Assembly (NCBI GenBank): GCA_014904845.1 | Contig: MU119267.1 | Span: 123,006 to 187,005, forward strand | Origin: Acephala macrosclerotiorum | Lineage: Eukaryota > Ascomycota > Leotiomycetes > Helotiales > Mollisiaceae | Length of the DNA: 64,000 nucleotides | Direction: 5' to 3' | Shown here: positions 49,295-60,415 of the stretch, one piece after another | How positions within the stretch are numbered: the stretch's first letter is position 1 | How the letters are laid out: each line of letters begins with the position of its first letter | The notes under the pieces: model-generated | Told to the model about the DNA's origin: nothing | Seen by the model: the letters and a program-made list of their open reading frames with translations, nothing else | The model's database searches: none | Position numbers and translations under genes: made by a program

Positions 49295-49446
49295 ATGGCT
49301 ATCACTATACAACGCAAAATCTTTCATCAGCTACTAGCACTGATCACCATTCTCTTTCAAATTGTAGCCGGCCTCCCAGGCGGCTGCGGCGGAGACAGTG
49401 TAGACAACAATATGCCCAATATGGTATTGCCCAATTTCAAAGGTCT
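49295..49446 (+). pseudogene. 5' part of a secreted-protein gene (signal peptide)
   Basis: ATG 49295 opens a strong secretion signal: basic start TIQRK, hydrophobic LLALITILFQIVAG, then the mature start LPGGCGGDSVDNN. Normal coding DNA stops at AAAG/GTCTACG near 49447, where the sequence turns AT-rich. The next normal DNA on the same strand (52205 onward) starts inside a cysteine-rich protein that lacks a signal peptide. I infer they are two halves of one gene. Confidence 0.5.
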
Positions 49447-49459
49447 ACGATATGATTGC

Positions 49460-52200
49460 AATACGAGGTTTTGTTTATTGTATTTATTGCGATACGAAGG
49501 AGCCTATATCGTATTATAAGCAATATATCGTGTTAATATGACGATATACGTATTATTTTAAGACTTCGATTAGATTTTGTTTTTTAATAATCTTTTTATT
49601 ACTTTTAATTAAATTTTTTGTCTTTTTATTAGTATTTTACTACGTTGATATTTTAAGTTACGATTTCAAATACTTTAAAGTTTTAATCGTTTATATTTTT
49701 AGTCGATTACATCGATTAAAAATCGTGATTTTTGTTTTGAAAAAAAAAAACGCTTTAAATTTGCAAATATTACAAAAATCGAAAAAATATTAATAATCAT
49801 TTTACTAAAATTAGAGTAATTTTTTTATTGAATAGATTTTAATTACTATTTATATTTTTATTTGATTTTTATTATTTGAAATTGAGTAATATAGTAAGCG
49901 TATTCGTCGACCGTAGAATTTTTATCGTCGTTATTTTTAAATTACTCAAAAAAATCGTTTAAAAATTTAATCGTAATATTTAATATTATTAAAATAATTG
50001 AAAAAATAATTGAAATTATTAATAATTTGTAATTTGTTTTTTAAAACTTTAATATTTTTTTTTTTACTTTCAAAATTTAATTTGTTTTTCAATATTTCTC
50101 AATTTATTTCCATTTACATAAAAAGTATAAAATTATTATTATTACGTATATCGAAATTTTATTTATAAATTTATAGTATTTATTTATTTTTATTCAATTA
50201 AAATTGAATATTAATACGAAAATAGAATCGTTTTTATACTCAATTTTAAAACGTTTGAAAAAAAAAAAAATATAATTGAAATAAAAAAAATTAAAATCGA
50301 AAATTAATTCGCTTAATTCGTACGCTTTTATTAATATTAAAAACTTCTCGAAAAATTTTTTAATAATACGTATTATTATTTATTTTATATTAATCAATTT
50401 ATTTTTTTTAAAATTAATTATACTATAAAAAAAAAAAAAATTGTCAATTACATTTTATAATATTTAATACATTTGTAGTATTATATATTAAAAGTTTTAA
50501 CGCGTTATATTATTTTAAAAAATACGATAATTTCGTAAAAACTCGAAAAAATAATAAAATCGTTGTATATTAGTAATTAAAAAAACGATAAAATTATAAA
50601 ATTTTTTAAAAAACTTTTTTTTTTACTATTTTTCAATTTTTTTTAATAATGTATTATAAATACTAGTTTCTATATTCTCGTTTAAAAAAATTTTATTTGT
50701 AATAAATAAAAAAAATTTAATAGCGAAATTAATTATATGATTTTAATAGTAAATTCGATAGTAAATAAAATCGTACTTAAAATTAAATTCTTTACGAAAA
50801 ATAAAAAAAAGTACAATTATTATTATATTATTATTAAAAACGTTATTTATTGTAAAATAATTTAAATTTCATATAATATTATATTTTTTCAAAATTTCGA
50901 GAACGTATTTTATTATATTTTCTTTAAAATATTTTTTAATTACTTTTTTTATTTTAAAAATCAAACTTTGTAATATATTACTATTATTAATAAATTGTAT
51001 AATAATTTCGAGTATTATTTTCAAATTTAAAAAAATTTAAAAATTACAATTAATATAAATTTTCGTACGAGTTTTATAGAGAATTAATATAATTATAGAA
51101 ATTTTAAAAACAAAAAACTAATATATAATTTACTTTTTAATATCGAATTAGTTTTTTACTAAAAAACTTTTAATTATTTTATTAAAATACAAAATAAAAA
51201 CACGAAATTCAATATTAATAATAAAACTAAAAATCAAATTACAAGAAATTATACAATATATTCAAAAAAATTTAAATTTATTTTGTAAAATATTTTTTGT
51301 ATTAAAATGTTGATATTTGTACAAATTGATTTTTGTAATTACAAAATTAGTTTTTAAAAATTATTATATATTTTTTATTTGTATAATTCGTAATAAATTT
51401 TTTAATAATTTATATTTTTTTTCAAAATAATTCTATAAACTATTTGTGTTTTTTGACGTAGTATAAATAGATGAATAATATTGATAATACTATTTTTTTA
51501 TTTTAGTAATAGAATTATAGTATTTCGTTTGTATATTTGTATTCGATATATAATTGAATATTTAAAAATATTGTAATTATTTCTATCGCGAAATTAGAAA
51601 AAAAGTAGAATCTCGAGAAATAAACGTAAATGTAAATAGAGTAAAAAAAGTAGAGTTTTTCGATAGTATTAGCGTAGTATTTTAAGTAATTAGTTCGATT
51701 GTAAACGTAGTATTAAAACGTATAATACGCGCAATAATAGTTCTTGAAAATAGTAAAAGTTTTTAACGTTTTATTTATTTTAATAATATATTATTTGCGT
51801 AGTTGATAATTGAAAATTGAGAAATATAAATAAAGAAAATAAAAAGCGATAATAATCTCACTTAATTTCGTTAAAATCTACGATTACTAAAATAATAATA
51901 ACAATATTAATACTTAAAATAAAAAGTCGAAATTTGTATTATTAAAAAGCGTTTAATTTTAAAAGTAAACGTATATAATTTTTACTATTATAGTATTGTA
52001 AATTCTTATAATATTAATATTTAAAATTGATACTTAATTTAAACGATTGACTCTAAAAATCACTCAATATATTACGATATATTTATACTATATTGTTATT
52101 GCTCAATATATAAGAACTCTTTATCGAATTAGATACAATATGAATTGCGTCATATTGTATCGATATATTATGATATATTGACCATATTGAGTATATTATT
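49460..52200. mobile_element. AT-rich mutated insertion (2.7 kb) splitting a gene
   Basis: Same composition as the large AT-rich blocks, with no supported ORF and sharp edges in GC-normal DNA. The right end has a perfect hairpin (GATACAATATGA at 52132-52143, TCATATTGTATC at 52150-52161). Weak inverted CAATATGGT/ACCATATTG strings occur near both edges. The element type cannot be told. Confidence 0.5.
52132..52161. repeat. perfect 12-bp inverted repeat (hairpin)
   Basis: GATACAATATGA, loop ATTGCG, TCATATTGTATC, at the right edge of the AT-rich insertion. Confidence 0.85.
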
Positions 52201-52204
52201 GTTT

Positions 52205-53338
52205 ACACTGGGCGGAGATCTCGAGATTATTGACATCGTGTCGCCCACTTACAACGACACCATATGGGCATGCGGCGGGATCGAACGCTCGTCATTATTC
52301 TGGGGTGCTACTTTACTACTCGCGGCCAGCAATCAAGATAACGTGACAGACTGTGCCGATTACTGCGCGACGACATCGTTTCCCGATGGACTGATGGCTG
52401 GCATCTGGGACCCGGAAAATGATAATAGCACCTGCGAGTGCTGGTATATTGGCGACCTCAACTACGACAACCTACCAGCAGCGACCCCCGGCGTGACTTT
52501 TCTTGACTTTTTCGAGGCGTGGAACCCGGGCGGAAGGCTTCAAAAGCACAGAACTGGGGCGTCTTCACTTGTCCAGCGGGCGCTCAGTCAGGGGGTGCGA
52601 AGTAAACATCCCTTTCCCTTATTCTCCCTCCTCGCCACTCTTTTTGTTTACCATTTGTTGAGCTACTGAGTAAATTTCATGTCTCTCCCGAAAATTCGGC
52701 TCTTGAACTTTGTAAGAAATCAAGTACTAACTTCCTGTAGTGGCGGAGCCGCATCCTATTGCGGGCCTTTGACCATTGAGCCAGCGCAGCCAGCGTTGGC
52801 TGACCTCGGGATCATCGGCGGGTGCTCGGGATTCTGCTCTGAATATCCCGGCTTCCAGTGGGTTCTTTCGCAAAGTCCTTCAGATTGCATTTGCTACAGT
52901 GATCTTGCGGGTCTTAAGGTGACGCTGAACTACTCGTCGACTGATTATGTTCTCGACTATTACGACTTCGAACCCCATCCGACTACGAGCAGTACTTCTG
53001 TGGCAATGAAAACATCGACAACTACCTCTTCACGCTCCACTACGAGTCCCGCCACGAAATCTACCTCGAAATCCAGCTCTCACACGACGTCAAAAACAAC
53101 TACTAAGTCCACTTCGAGGCTTACTTCAACCACTAAGGAAACATCCTCGACTAAGACATCCTCGAAAGCAACTTCTTCGAAATCTACACTACATATAAAC
53201 ACGTCGACTTCGAAGACATCCTCGACGAAGACGTCCTCGAAAGCAATTTCTTCGAAGTCTACACTACATACGAGCACGTCGATTTCGAAGATATCCTCTT
53301 CAAAGTCTACAACGCATTCAACAATTAAGTCGGCTTAA
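52205..53338 (+). pseudogene. 3' part of a cysteine-rich, Ser/Thr-rich secreted or wall protein
   Basis: With introns at 52493-52536 (44 nt) and 52602-52740 (139 nt) the frame reads through three exons. Exon 1 has paired cysteines (CADYCATT, CECWYIGDLN); exon 2 gives ASKAQNWGVFTCPAGAQSGG; exon 3 has ASYCGPLTIEP, GGCSGFCSEYPG and DCICYSDLAG. The protein ends in about 110 residues of Ser/Thr/Lys-rich mucin-like tail with a 25-residue repeat, consistent with heavy O-glycosylation at the wall. No GPI-type hydrophobic end is seen. The 5' end disappears into AT-rich DNA, so no start codon or signal peptide remains; the 49295 fragment could supply it. Internal splice choices are mine. Confidence 0.6.
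53141..53290 (+). repeat. 75-bp coding tandem repeat (two units plus partial)
   Basis: Units 53141-53215 and 53216-53290 are nearly identical and encode TSSTKTSSKA(T/I)SSKSTLH followed by a variable end. A partial third unit follows. A length-variable tail is likely. Confidence 0.85.
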
Positions 53339-54042
53339 AAAACATCTTCGAAAACAATTTCTCTTGCCATCTCTAGCACAACATTTGATGAACAATCATA
53401 CTCGGAAATTTGCGCGATGCGAAATATGGAATATCGATTAATTTGGGCTGGGTCTGGGAAGGAGTATAGAGCACGTGCCGCTCCAGACTTTCCAGGTTTT
53501 GTTGTTTGCTGTTCTGAATTGCCAAACAAAGCAGTGTACCTTATCACAAATAATAATCAGTGCCATTTCATGATTACCACGTAAACACTATAGAATATAT
53601 GAAGAAGTCGCACCAGATCTGCAGCTTGATTGTGTGACGGCACGTAGGAAGCATGAACACAGTGGAGTCAAAGAAGACAAGACGTTCATATCTCCTAGAT
53701 ATTGCCTTTATAACGAAGGATCTAAAGCTAAAGAGAGAAGAAGAAGAAGAAGAAGAGAGAAGACGAAAGACGACTAGTACTCTCTATATATGAGTGCGGG
53801 TGCTAGGGTTTCAAGAGGCAGGTTGTAGCCACGTGGGTCAAGTAACCCGTCACAGGATGCACGTGATAATAGAATTGTTTTCCAACTCCTTATAAGCTGA
53901 ACCTGATGGCGGGAGATGTGCCTCTCTGTTGTAGAAGGTGAAAAGCTTAGAAATGAAAAATTCAAACGCTAATTTAGATTAGCAGGGTAAATATTTGGGG
54001 ATTACTCGCTAGGGGAAGAGGGGGCCTTTTCCGGGCCCTTTG
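53339..54042. other. intergenic with GA-rich microsatellite
   Basis: No gene. Contains an AGAAGAAGAAGAAGAAGAAG run at about 53735-53765. Confidence 0.55.
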
Positions 54043-54438
54043 TTAAAAGTTGATGGTTTCTAAAAAGCGTGTGAATAGGGTGAGCGGCCTGATCAAGACC
54101 TGAGCGGCCCTGAGCCGAGCCTGGGCAAAGGCGGCGCTGCTCACGTGTGAGATCAGGTTGGGAGGTGGAAGCATTCCCGACGTGTAATAGTAGATACGAG
54201 CTTCTCCATAAACCCGCTTCAGGATCGCGATATCATCAGACTCAAGGGTTTCGAGCCCGACCAGCGCGATAGTTTTGTGGGCTTGCTCAAAAAGGCTAAT
54301 ATCATCCTTGAAAGATTGGTAAATATAGTTATCTGTAGAATATAGAGTACTGATCCCCGGAAGTAACTCAGCTATTTGGTAGACGAGAGAGCTCATGGAA
54401 TTGGGATCCGGTAATCGGAAGTTGCGCTTGCTAGACAT
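54043..54438 (-). CDS. hypothetical protein, 131 aa
   Basis: ATG 54438 to a stop at 54043. Soluble, mostly helical by composition: SSLVYQIAELLPGISTLYST, DDISLFEQAHKTIALVGLET, ESDDIAILKRVYGEARIYYY, AAFAQARLRAAQVLIRPLTL. No family recognised, no signal peptide or membrane helix. Same strand as the next gene, about 400 bp downstream of it. Codon use looks like that of neighbouring genes, so it may be real, but chance is not excluded. Confidence 0.45.
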   Translation of the reverse strand: MSSKRNFRLPDPNSMSSLVYQIAELLPGISTLYSTDNYIYQSFKDDISLFEQAHKTIALVGLETLESDDIAILKRVYGEARIYYYTSGMLPPPNLISHVSSAAFAQARLRAAQVLIRPLTLFTRFLETINF

Positions 54439-54843
54439 ACGGTGCTCTGAGATACCAGATGTGAAGAAAATGTCGTACTGCGCTACCGAAAAGCTTCAAC
54501 AGCCATATCTGAGATTAAGGCCCTGAGGCTGCATAAGGCTGGAGGAGGCGGTGGCTGAGCCGGCGGGCTGACCGCCAGGCTTCCATTTCGGTAGGCGCAC
54601 ATGCGAAGAACGACCGACCAATCTACATGCGAGGATGACCCGACGAACAATAAACAGCATCTAGAGCAAACAAATGCAAAGAAAGTCGGGATTAACAATT
54701 CTTTCGACGCTTTCCTTTCTAGAGAAGAGGAATGGAGTATGACCCTTGCAACATCTCATCGCCTAGAAGATGACTTCAAAACTTGACTTGATAGTACGGT
54801 ATACAACAAAACGTGCCCAGGTCTAGGCCATATCTGCAAAAAC
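54439..54843. other. intergenic
   Basis: No supported gene; short frames only. Confidence 0.45.
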
Positions 54844-55822
54844 TCAAACTGCCGAACGGAAATCAAAATCATCTTGAGAAGTAATTTCGCTATGATCTTC
54901 GCTAACCGCGCACTTCGGACTGCCCTTCCAACATCTACAGCTCGGCCAATGTTTCGCCATCGCAGCGGTAGAAACCAAAGCACCAACAGCAACGATGTAC
55001 CCCGCAAGTGTGAACGCATCACCCATGCTATATCCATGACTCTTTTCGAGGGTGAAGTAAAGCCCTGCGATGCAGCTGAAGAGGATGAAGGATGCTACCA
55101 TGGAGAGAATAAGTAGGCAGCCACGCGGGCTAGTGCTGTGCACGGCGGCAGTGGGAGTGTTGATTGGATTTGGTGTTAATGTCGGGATAGATTCTGGGCG
55201 GTGAGGGGTGTTGGGCTCGATCGGACTGGGTGGTTCAGGTACGAAGCTGTCAAGAGACTCGAGGTAATCTGGGGGAGGAGCTGCTACTGTACGATGACAG
55301 ATCGCAGATTTTGTATCAAAGCCGATATCAACGCTGGTAGACAACGTAGGGGCGCTAAAATGTGTCAATAACCAACACCGCATTGGAGAAGCGAGCACTA
55401 GGGAACGGACGCACGCACTCTTGAGCAAATTCTCTTTCAACGATACATCTCAACTTCACAACATCCGCCTGAACACTCTTGACAAGTTCTTTAGAGACAG
55501 CATGAAGCTTCTTCTTGTAGCTCCATCTATTGATCGCTCTGCCTTCTCGATTGGCATGCGCACTATCCGAGATGAGACGGTGGAGAACTGATGCCAAGCT
55601 CTCGCGGCGAGCATTGATGATGGCGACCAGCTCCATATCCGAATACGTATACCTGCTTGCACTCGAGCTAGATGCTCTTGCCACTAATCGGTCAAGCTCA
55701 TCCACAAGCCGGAGAAGTTTCCGATACTCAATCTCGCTCAGGATATCATCTCGAGGAGTGTTGGCAGCTTTGATGCGACTCTTCGTGCCTTCTACTAATC
55801 GGCGGAAGCTTGATCGATTCAT
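54844..55822 (-). CDS. two-TM protein with helical N-terminus and CRCWK tail
   Basis: 304 residues after removing intron 55418-55355 (64 nt), which joins EFAQD to APTLSTSVDIG. The N-terminal 135 residues are charged and helical (YRKLLRLVDELDRLVARASS; MELVAIINARRESLASVLHR), like fungal N-terminal interaction domains. A Pro-rich linker (about 160-215) follows, then helix CLLILSMVASFILFSCIAGL, the loop EKSHGYSMGD, helix AFTLAGYIVAVGALVSTAAM, and a tail starting CRCWKG. The last 90 residues are paralogous to 48288-48605. Function unknown; a membrane-anchored adaptor is possible. The gene has no visible damage, unusual in this part of the window. Confidence 0.75.
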
Positions 55823-56334
55823 GATTTTATAGAATAATTATGAACTTCAGATGAAAAGGAATGTGAGAAGATTGAAGATCAAGCTTCGAGAAGGACGGGA
55901 AGGAGTATTTACCCCTGTGGCTGGAACGAAACAGGGCACGTGCACGAGATTGTCACTCTTCCCCTGAGGCTGATAACATGCAAGCCAAAGGGGGAAGGTG
56001 ACAATGTGAAAAGATGGTGACTCTGCATGCATGAACGCAACAACGAGGTATCGGCCCTGCACATTGGTACCAGAGACCAATTGACCACGTGATCATCCTC
56101 ATGTCTGGTATGGGCGATAGGTTTTGTTGCACATCGCATTGAGCATATGCGCGGCACATGCCATTGACCTTTGGTAACAACACGAGCTTTCGATAAATTT
56201 AAAGGCCACTCAGGACATCGAGAAGTGCGCTGTTTAGCTAGGTTTCAGAGGGGTGAGTGAAGCCACAATCTCGTGTTCTCAGAAAGATATAACATTCGGT
56301 CGATACGACATGATGCACCATTCCCTCTTCAAGT
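55823..56334. other. intergenic
   Basis: No gene seen; holds promoters of the flanking divergent genes, with CACGTG at 55938 and 56085. Confidence 0.45.
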
Positions 56335-57057
56335 ACCACCTTGGTGACAGCACCCAATACTCGTGGAACGTTCCAAATCCTTTGGAGCTGCTTATTTACG
56401 ATCTTCATTTGTATCTGGACGATACAATACCTCAATGTTCCTGAACAACGAGATGGTAGGGATCAAAACTGGAAAGGGGATCTGAAATGGATGTGGAAAG
56501 GGTTTTGGTCGAAGCCCAAGTGGATGGTGGTCACACTCATCCTGGCCGAATTTCTACTTGCGAAGGCTTTCGGTGATTTGTTGGCTGCGAGAGAGACCTT
56601 GAAGACGCTCAAATAACTTGCAGCAAGCGTACCCAATCGCTCATGCACCGCGTTCGCGGAATTAGAGAAATGGACTTTGGTACACGCACATTACGCAAAT
56701 ATGGGAGGGTTCGTTCTTCGATCACCACAGCAAAGAGGCGACGGGAGCCGCTGTCTGGTCCACGCAACTGCACATCAGATTTATGACCTCTTGCGCCAAC
56801 ACGTAGACGAACACCTCGAAGGGTAATTACCAAATATCACCAAGGATCAAATACAAAACAAAAGTAAAGAAGACATCTTTGTCAAGATTTCGGCAGTTGT
56901 GCAAGTTACCTGGATGATAATCCAAGTAGTCACACGGGCCACCAAAGGTCTTCCAATTTATCAGCTTCAGATCGCCGCCTGCTCGTTTGCGGGATGCTCT
57001 CTTATCACGTATATACTCTGGTGGAATAAACCCAAGATATATAAATACAACAACTGA
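56335..57057 (+). pseudogene. fungal integral membrane protein fragment with two nonsense codons
   Basis: A single frame from about 56335 to a TGA at 57055-57057 is broken by TAA at 56614-56616 and 56824-56826. The sequence is membrane-protein-like: NTRGTFQILWSCLFTIFICI, YLNVPEQRD, WKGFWSKPKWMVVTLILAEF, LVHAHYANMGGFVLRSP, and late hydrophobic segments (QLQIAACSFAGCSLITYILW). This is the layout of a common fungal multi-TM family of unknown role. No ATG starts the frame, so the 5' end is missing or in another exon. Both stops could be CAA->TAA. It lies beside the AT-rich block starting near 57230. Confidence 0.65.
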
Positions 57058-57229
57058 GTTTCAACACGATGTTGACTTTCTGGGTAGTCTTACATGACTT
57101 TTTTGTTCATTTTCCCCGAAAGCAGTTAGTAAGCCTTGCTGCTTAGTGGGTGTGGTTCGGCAATTGTCGCGAGATAGCGTTGCTAACGTAACACCCGCTA
57201 GAAGTGGTTATAGTCGTAACTTCTACGTA

Positions 57230-60156
57230 GCTAATAGAACACTCTTCTCTTTTTCTTCTTTTCGAACGTATATATTTCTAGTGATTTACGCAAAAAACCG
57301 AAAAACACTTTATATATTCTCGATACTTTTTTTAAACGCTTTTATTACTTTTTTTCGACGCTTTATATTTCAAGAATTTTATATCGTTAAAATTCAATAA
57401 ATATAATAATATTTTATTTTACTTTTTTTTTTTTACTAATATTATCCGATTATTATATTTTATTACGTTTTTACGATTTTTACGATATATTATAATAATA
57501 TATTTTTTATTAATAAATTATTTCGCGATTTTATAAATTTAAAATAATAATATAATTTTTTTAAATTTAATATTATATTATTTCGAATACAAATAAAAAT
57601 TACAAATCGATTTAATATTATATTAATATTATAAAACAATTATCATATAAAAAATTTATTAAATAATTTATTAATATATTTATATATAAATAATAATAAA
57701 AATAAAAACGTAAATATATTATTTAAATAAATAATTAAAAATATTTTAATATTAATCAAATAATATTTATTGATTAAATAAATTAATTTTTTTTTATTGA
57801 AATTTATATAATTTAATTATAATTTTAAAAAAACAAATTATTAAAAATTAAATTTAAAAATATTTTTAAAAATAATTAATATATTTATAAAAAAATTATT
57901 AATAAAATATTTAAATTTTACGTTTTAAATTTGTAAAATTATTAATAAAAAAATATTAATAAAGAAATTTCTAATTTCAATATAAAATATTATAAAATCA
58001 AATATATAAATTAATATTAAAAATTTAATATAAAATTACAATAAATTTCTAATAATAGATTATTAATATATTATAAATATTTTATATCGAATTTACGAAT
58101 AAAATAAATTCAAAAAAAATAATATTAAAATATTAAATATAATTATTAATATATTTATAAAAAAAATTTATTATAACGATTTTTATAAAATAATATTTTA
58201 TAAAAACGTTATTATTTGTAATATATTATAAAAATCGTATAAAATAATTTAAATTTTATAAAAATTAATTAATTTAAAATATTAAATAAAAAAAATATTA
58301 ATCAATTAAAAACGTTTATAAAATCTCGAATAATTTGTATATAAATATATTAAACAATTGATTATTATTGTTTTTTAAATAATTTATAAAAATTTTAAAA
58401 TTTATATTTTAACGTTTTATAAACTTTTTAAAATTTTATTTATTTTATTAATATATTATTAAAATATATTATTATAATTATTAAATCAAATTAATTTATA
58501 TTTCGATTAAAAATAATAAATTATATTATTATTATATATTTTCAAAAATATTTTTTTTTTTTAATAAAATAATATAATAAAATTTTTATAAAATAAAAAA
58601 AATAATAATTAAAATATTTAAATTTAAAAAAAACGTAATTATAATAATATTTTTATTTTACAAATATTATAATTGAAAATTTTTTATATAAATAATATAA
58701 TAATATTAATAAAAAACGAATAATTTTATATATAATACGAAGAAATAAAATATATAAAATTTTATTATAAAAACGTATTTTTATTATATTAAAAATAAAA
58801 TTATTTGAAATAAATTATATTTAAAAATAATATTTAAAATTATTATATATTATTTTTTAAAAATAATTATATAAATAATATATTTAAAATTTATTTAAAT
58901 TTTCGATTAATTAAAATAAAAAAATAAAATATTATATTATTTTAAAAATATTTATTAAATAATAATTTTAAAATTTATATTTTATTGATTAATTTATTTA
59001 ATAAAAATAATAATATTAATTTTATTTTTAAAATATTTAAATATTAAATTAAAAATAAAAAAATAATTATTAATATTTTTATAACGCAAATTAAAAAACG
59101 ATATTAAATAAATAATAAAAAATTAAATATAAAAAAAAAATTTTTATTAAAAAGTTTATTATTTTACGTAAAACAATTTTTAAAAAATTATTTACAAAAA
59201 AAAATATAAAAAAAATCGTTTAAAAATTTCAAAAAATCGTAAAAAAAAAAATTTAAATTTAATAAATTATTATAATTTTACAATAAAAATAAATTATAAT
59301 ATAAATTTATTAAATATATTTTAAAATTTTTTTAATATTAAAACAATTTTAAAAAAATTAAATATATTAATAAAAGTAATTAAAATAAAAATTATTATAA
59401 AATTAAAAAAAAATTTAAATATTATTTATATTATATTATTTTCTATATAAAAAACTTAATAAAAAAATAATAATATTATAAATTTTAATTTAATTCGTAT
59501 TTGTATTTTATTTGAAAATTTATTTTAATAATAAAATATTTATTATTTTAATAATATTTAAAATTTAATAAAATAATAAATAAATTAAAATAATAATATT
59601 AATAAAAATATTTAAAATAAATTAAAATTTTAATATTATTTTAATTTCAAAATTATTATATCGAATTATAAACTTTAAAATAATTTTATTAAAAAACAAA
59701 AAATAAAATAATCTAATTATAAATACAATAAATAATAATTTTTTTACGTTTTTTTATTATATTATTTTTAATATAAAATAAAAAAAATTTAATAATAAAT
59801 ATATATATTTATTAAACTAAAAATAAAAAATAATTAAAACAAATTTAATTTCTTATTAAAATTTTTTTGTTTTAACGATATAAATACAAAAATTAATATT
59901 AAAAAAAATATTATTAAAATCGATAATAAAATTAAAAAAAAATAAATTATCGTTTTATAAAATTTTATTTTTATAATTTTTTAATAATATAAATTTATTT
60001 TGCATTTTAAAATATCAATATATAAAATTATTAAACGTATTTTCATATTAATTTCAAAGTTGAAATAAAATAATTAAAATACAAAAAATTCGTATATATT
60101 AATATAAACAATTTAAATATTAATAAAAAATCGAAAAATTAATAAATTTATTATAA
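57230..60156. repeat. AT-rich mutated repeat block
   Basis: Nearly pure A+T with residual CpG; no supported gene. Just before it, TAGTGGGTGT (57144-57153) and ACACCCGCTA (57190-57199) form a 9/10 inverted pair that may mark an element edge. Confidence 0.75.
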
Positions 60157-60415
60157 TATAATAAAACTATATACTTTCTTTTCAAAAATCCTTGTAAATA
60201 GCTAATTTCGAGAGCAGTATTGATTACGTGTTTTCTAGTACATAAAAAGTTTTCGTTTACTATAGACTAATCAATAATTCTTTCTATTTCTACTTTGATT
60301 AATTGATTAATTAATTTACAAATTACGAATTATTTCGAATAAATTTAATTTACTAATTAAAACGAACTAATCTACGATTGAATTTTTTTACTTTATATTT
60401 TATTGTTTTTTTATA
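60157..60415 (+). repeat. 5' LTR of copy B
   Basis: Same 258 bp LTR as at 16738 in mutated form (e.g. CTCTCCCTTC reads TTTCTTTTC); CACGTG survives only as TACGTG. Confidence 0.85.

Noticed and set aside
52145..52204. Start of the cysteine-rich protein at 52145
   Set aside because: It begins with TTG within the mutated hairpin region; the hydrophobic run is an A+T artefact.
53080..53277. Acidic minus-strand frame opposite the Ser/Thr-rich tail
   Set aside because: Shadow of the repeat-rich coding strand.
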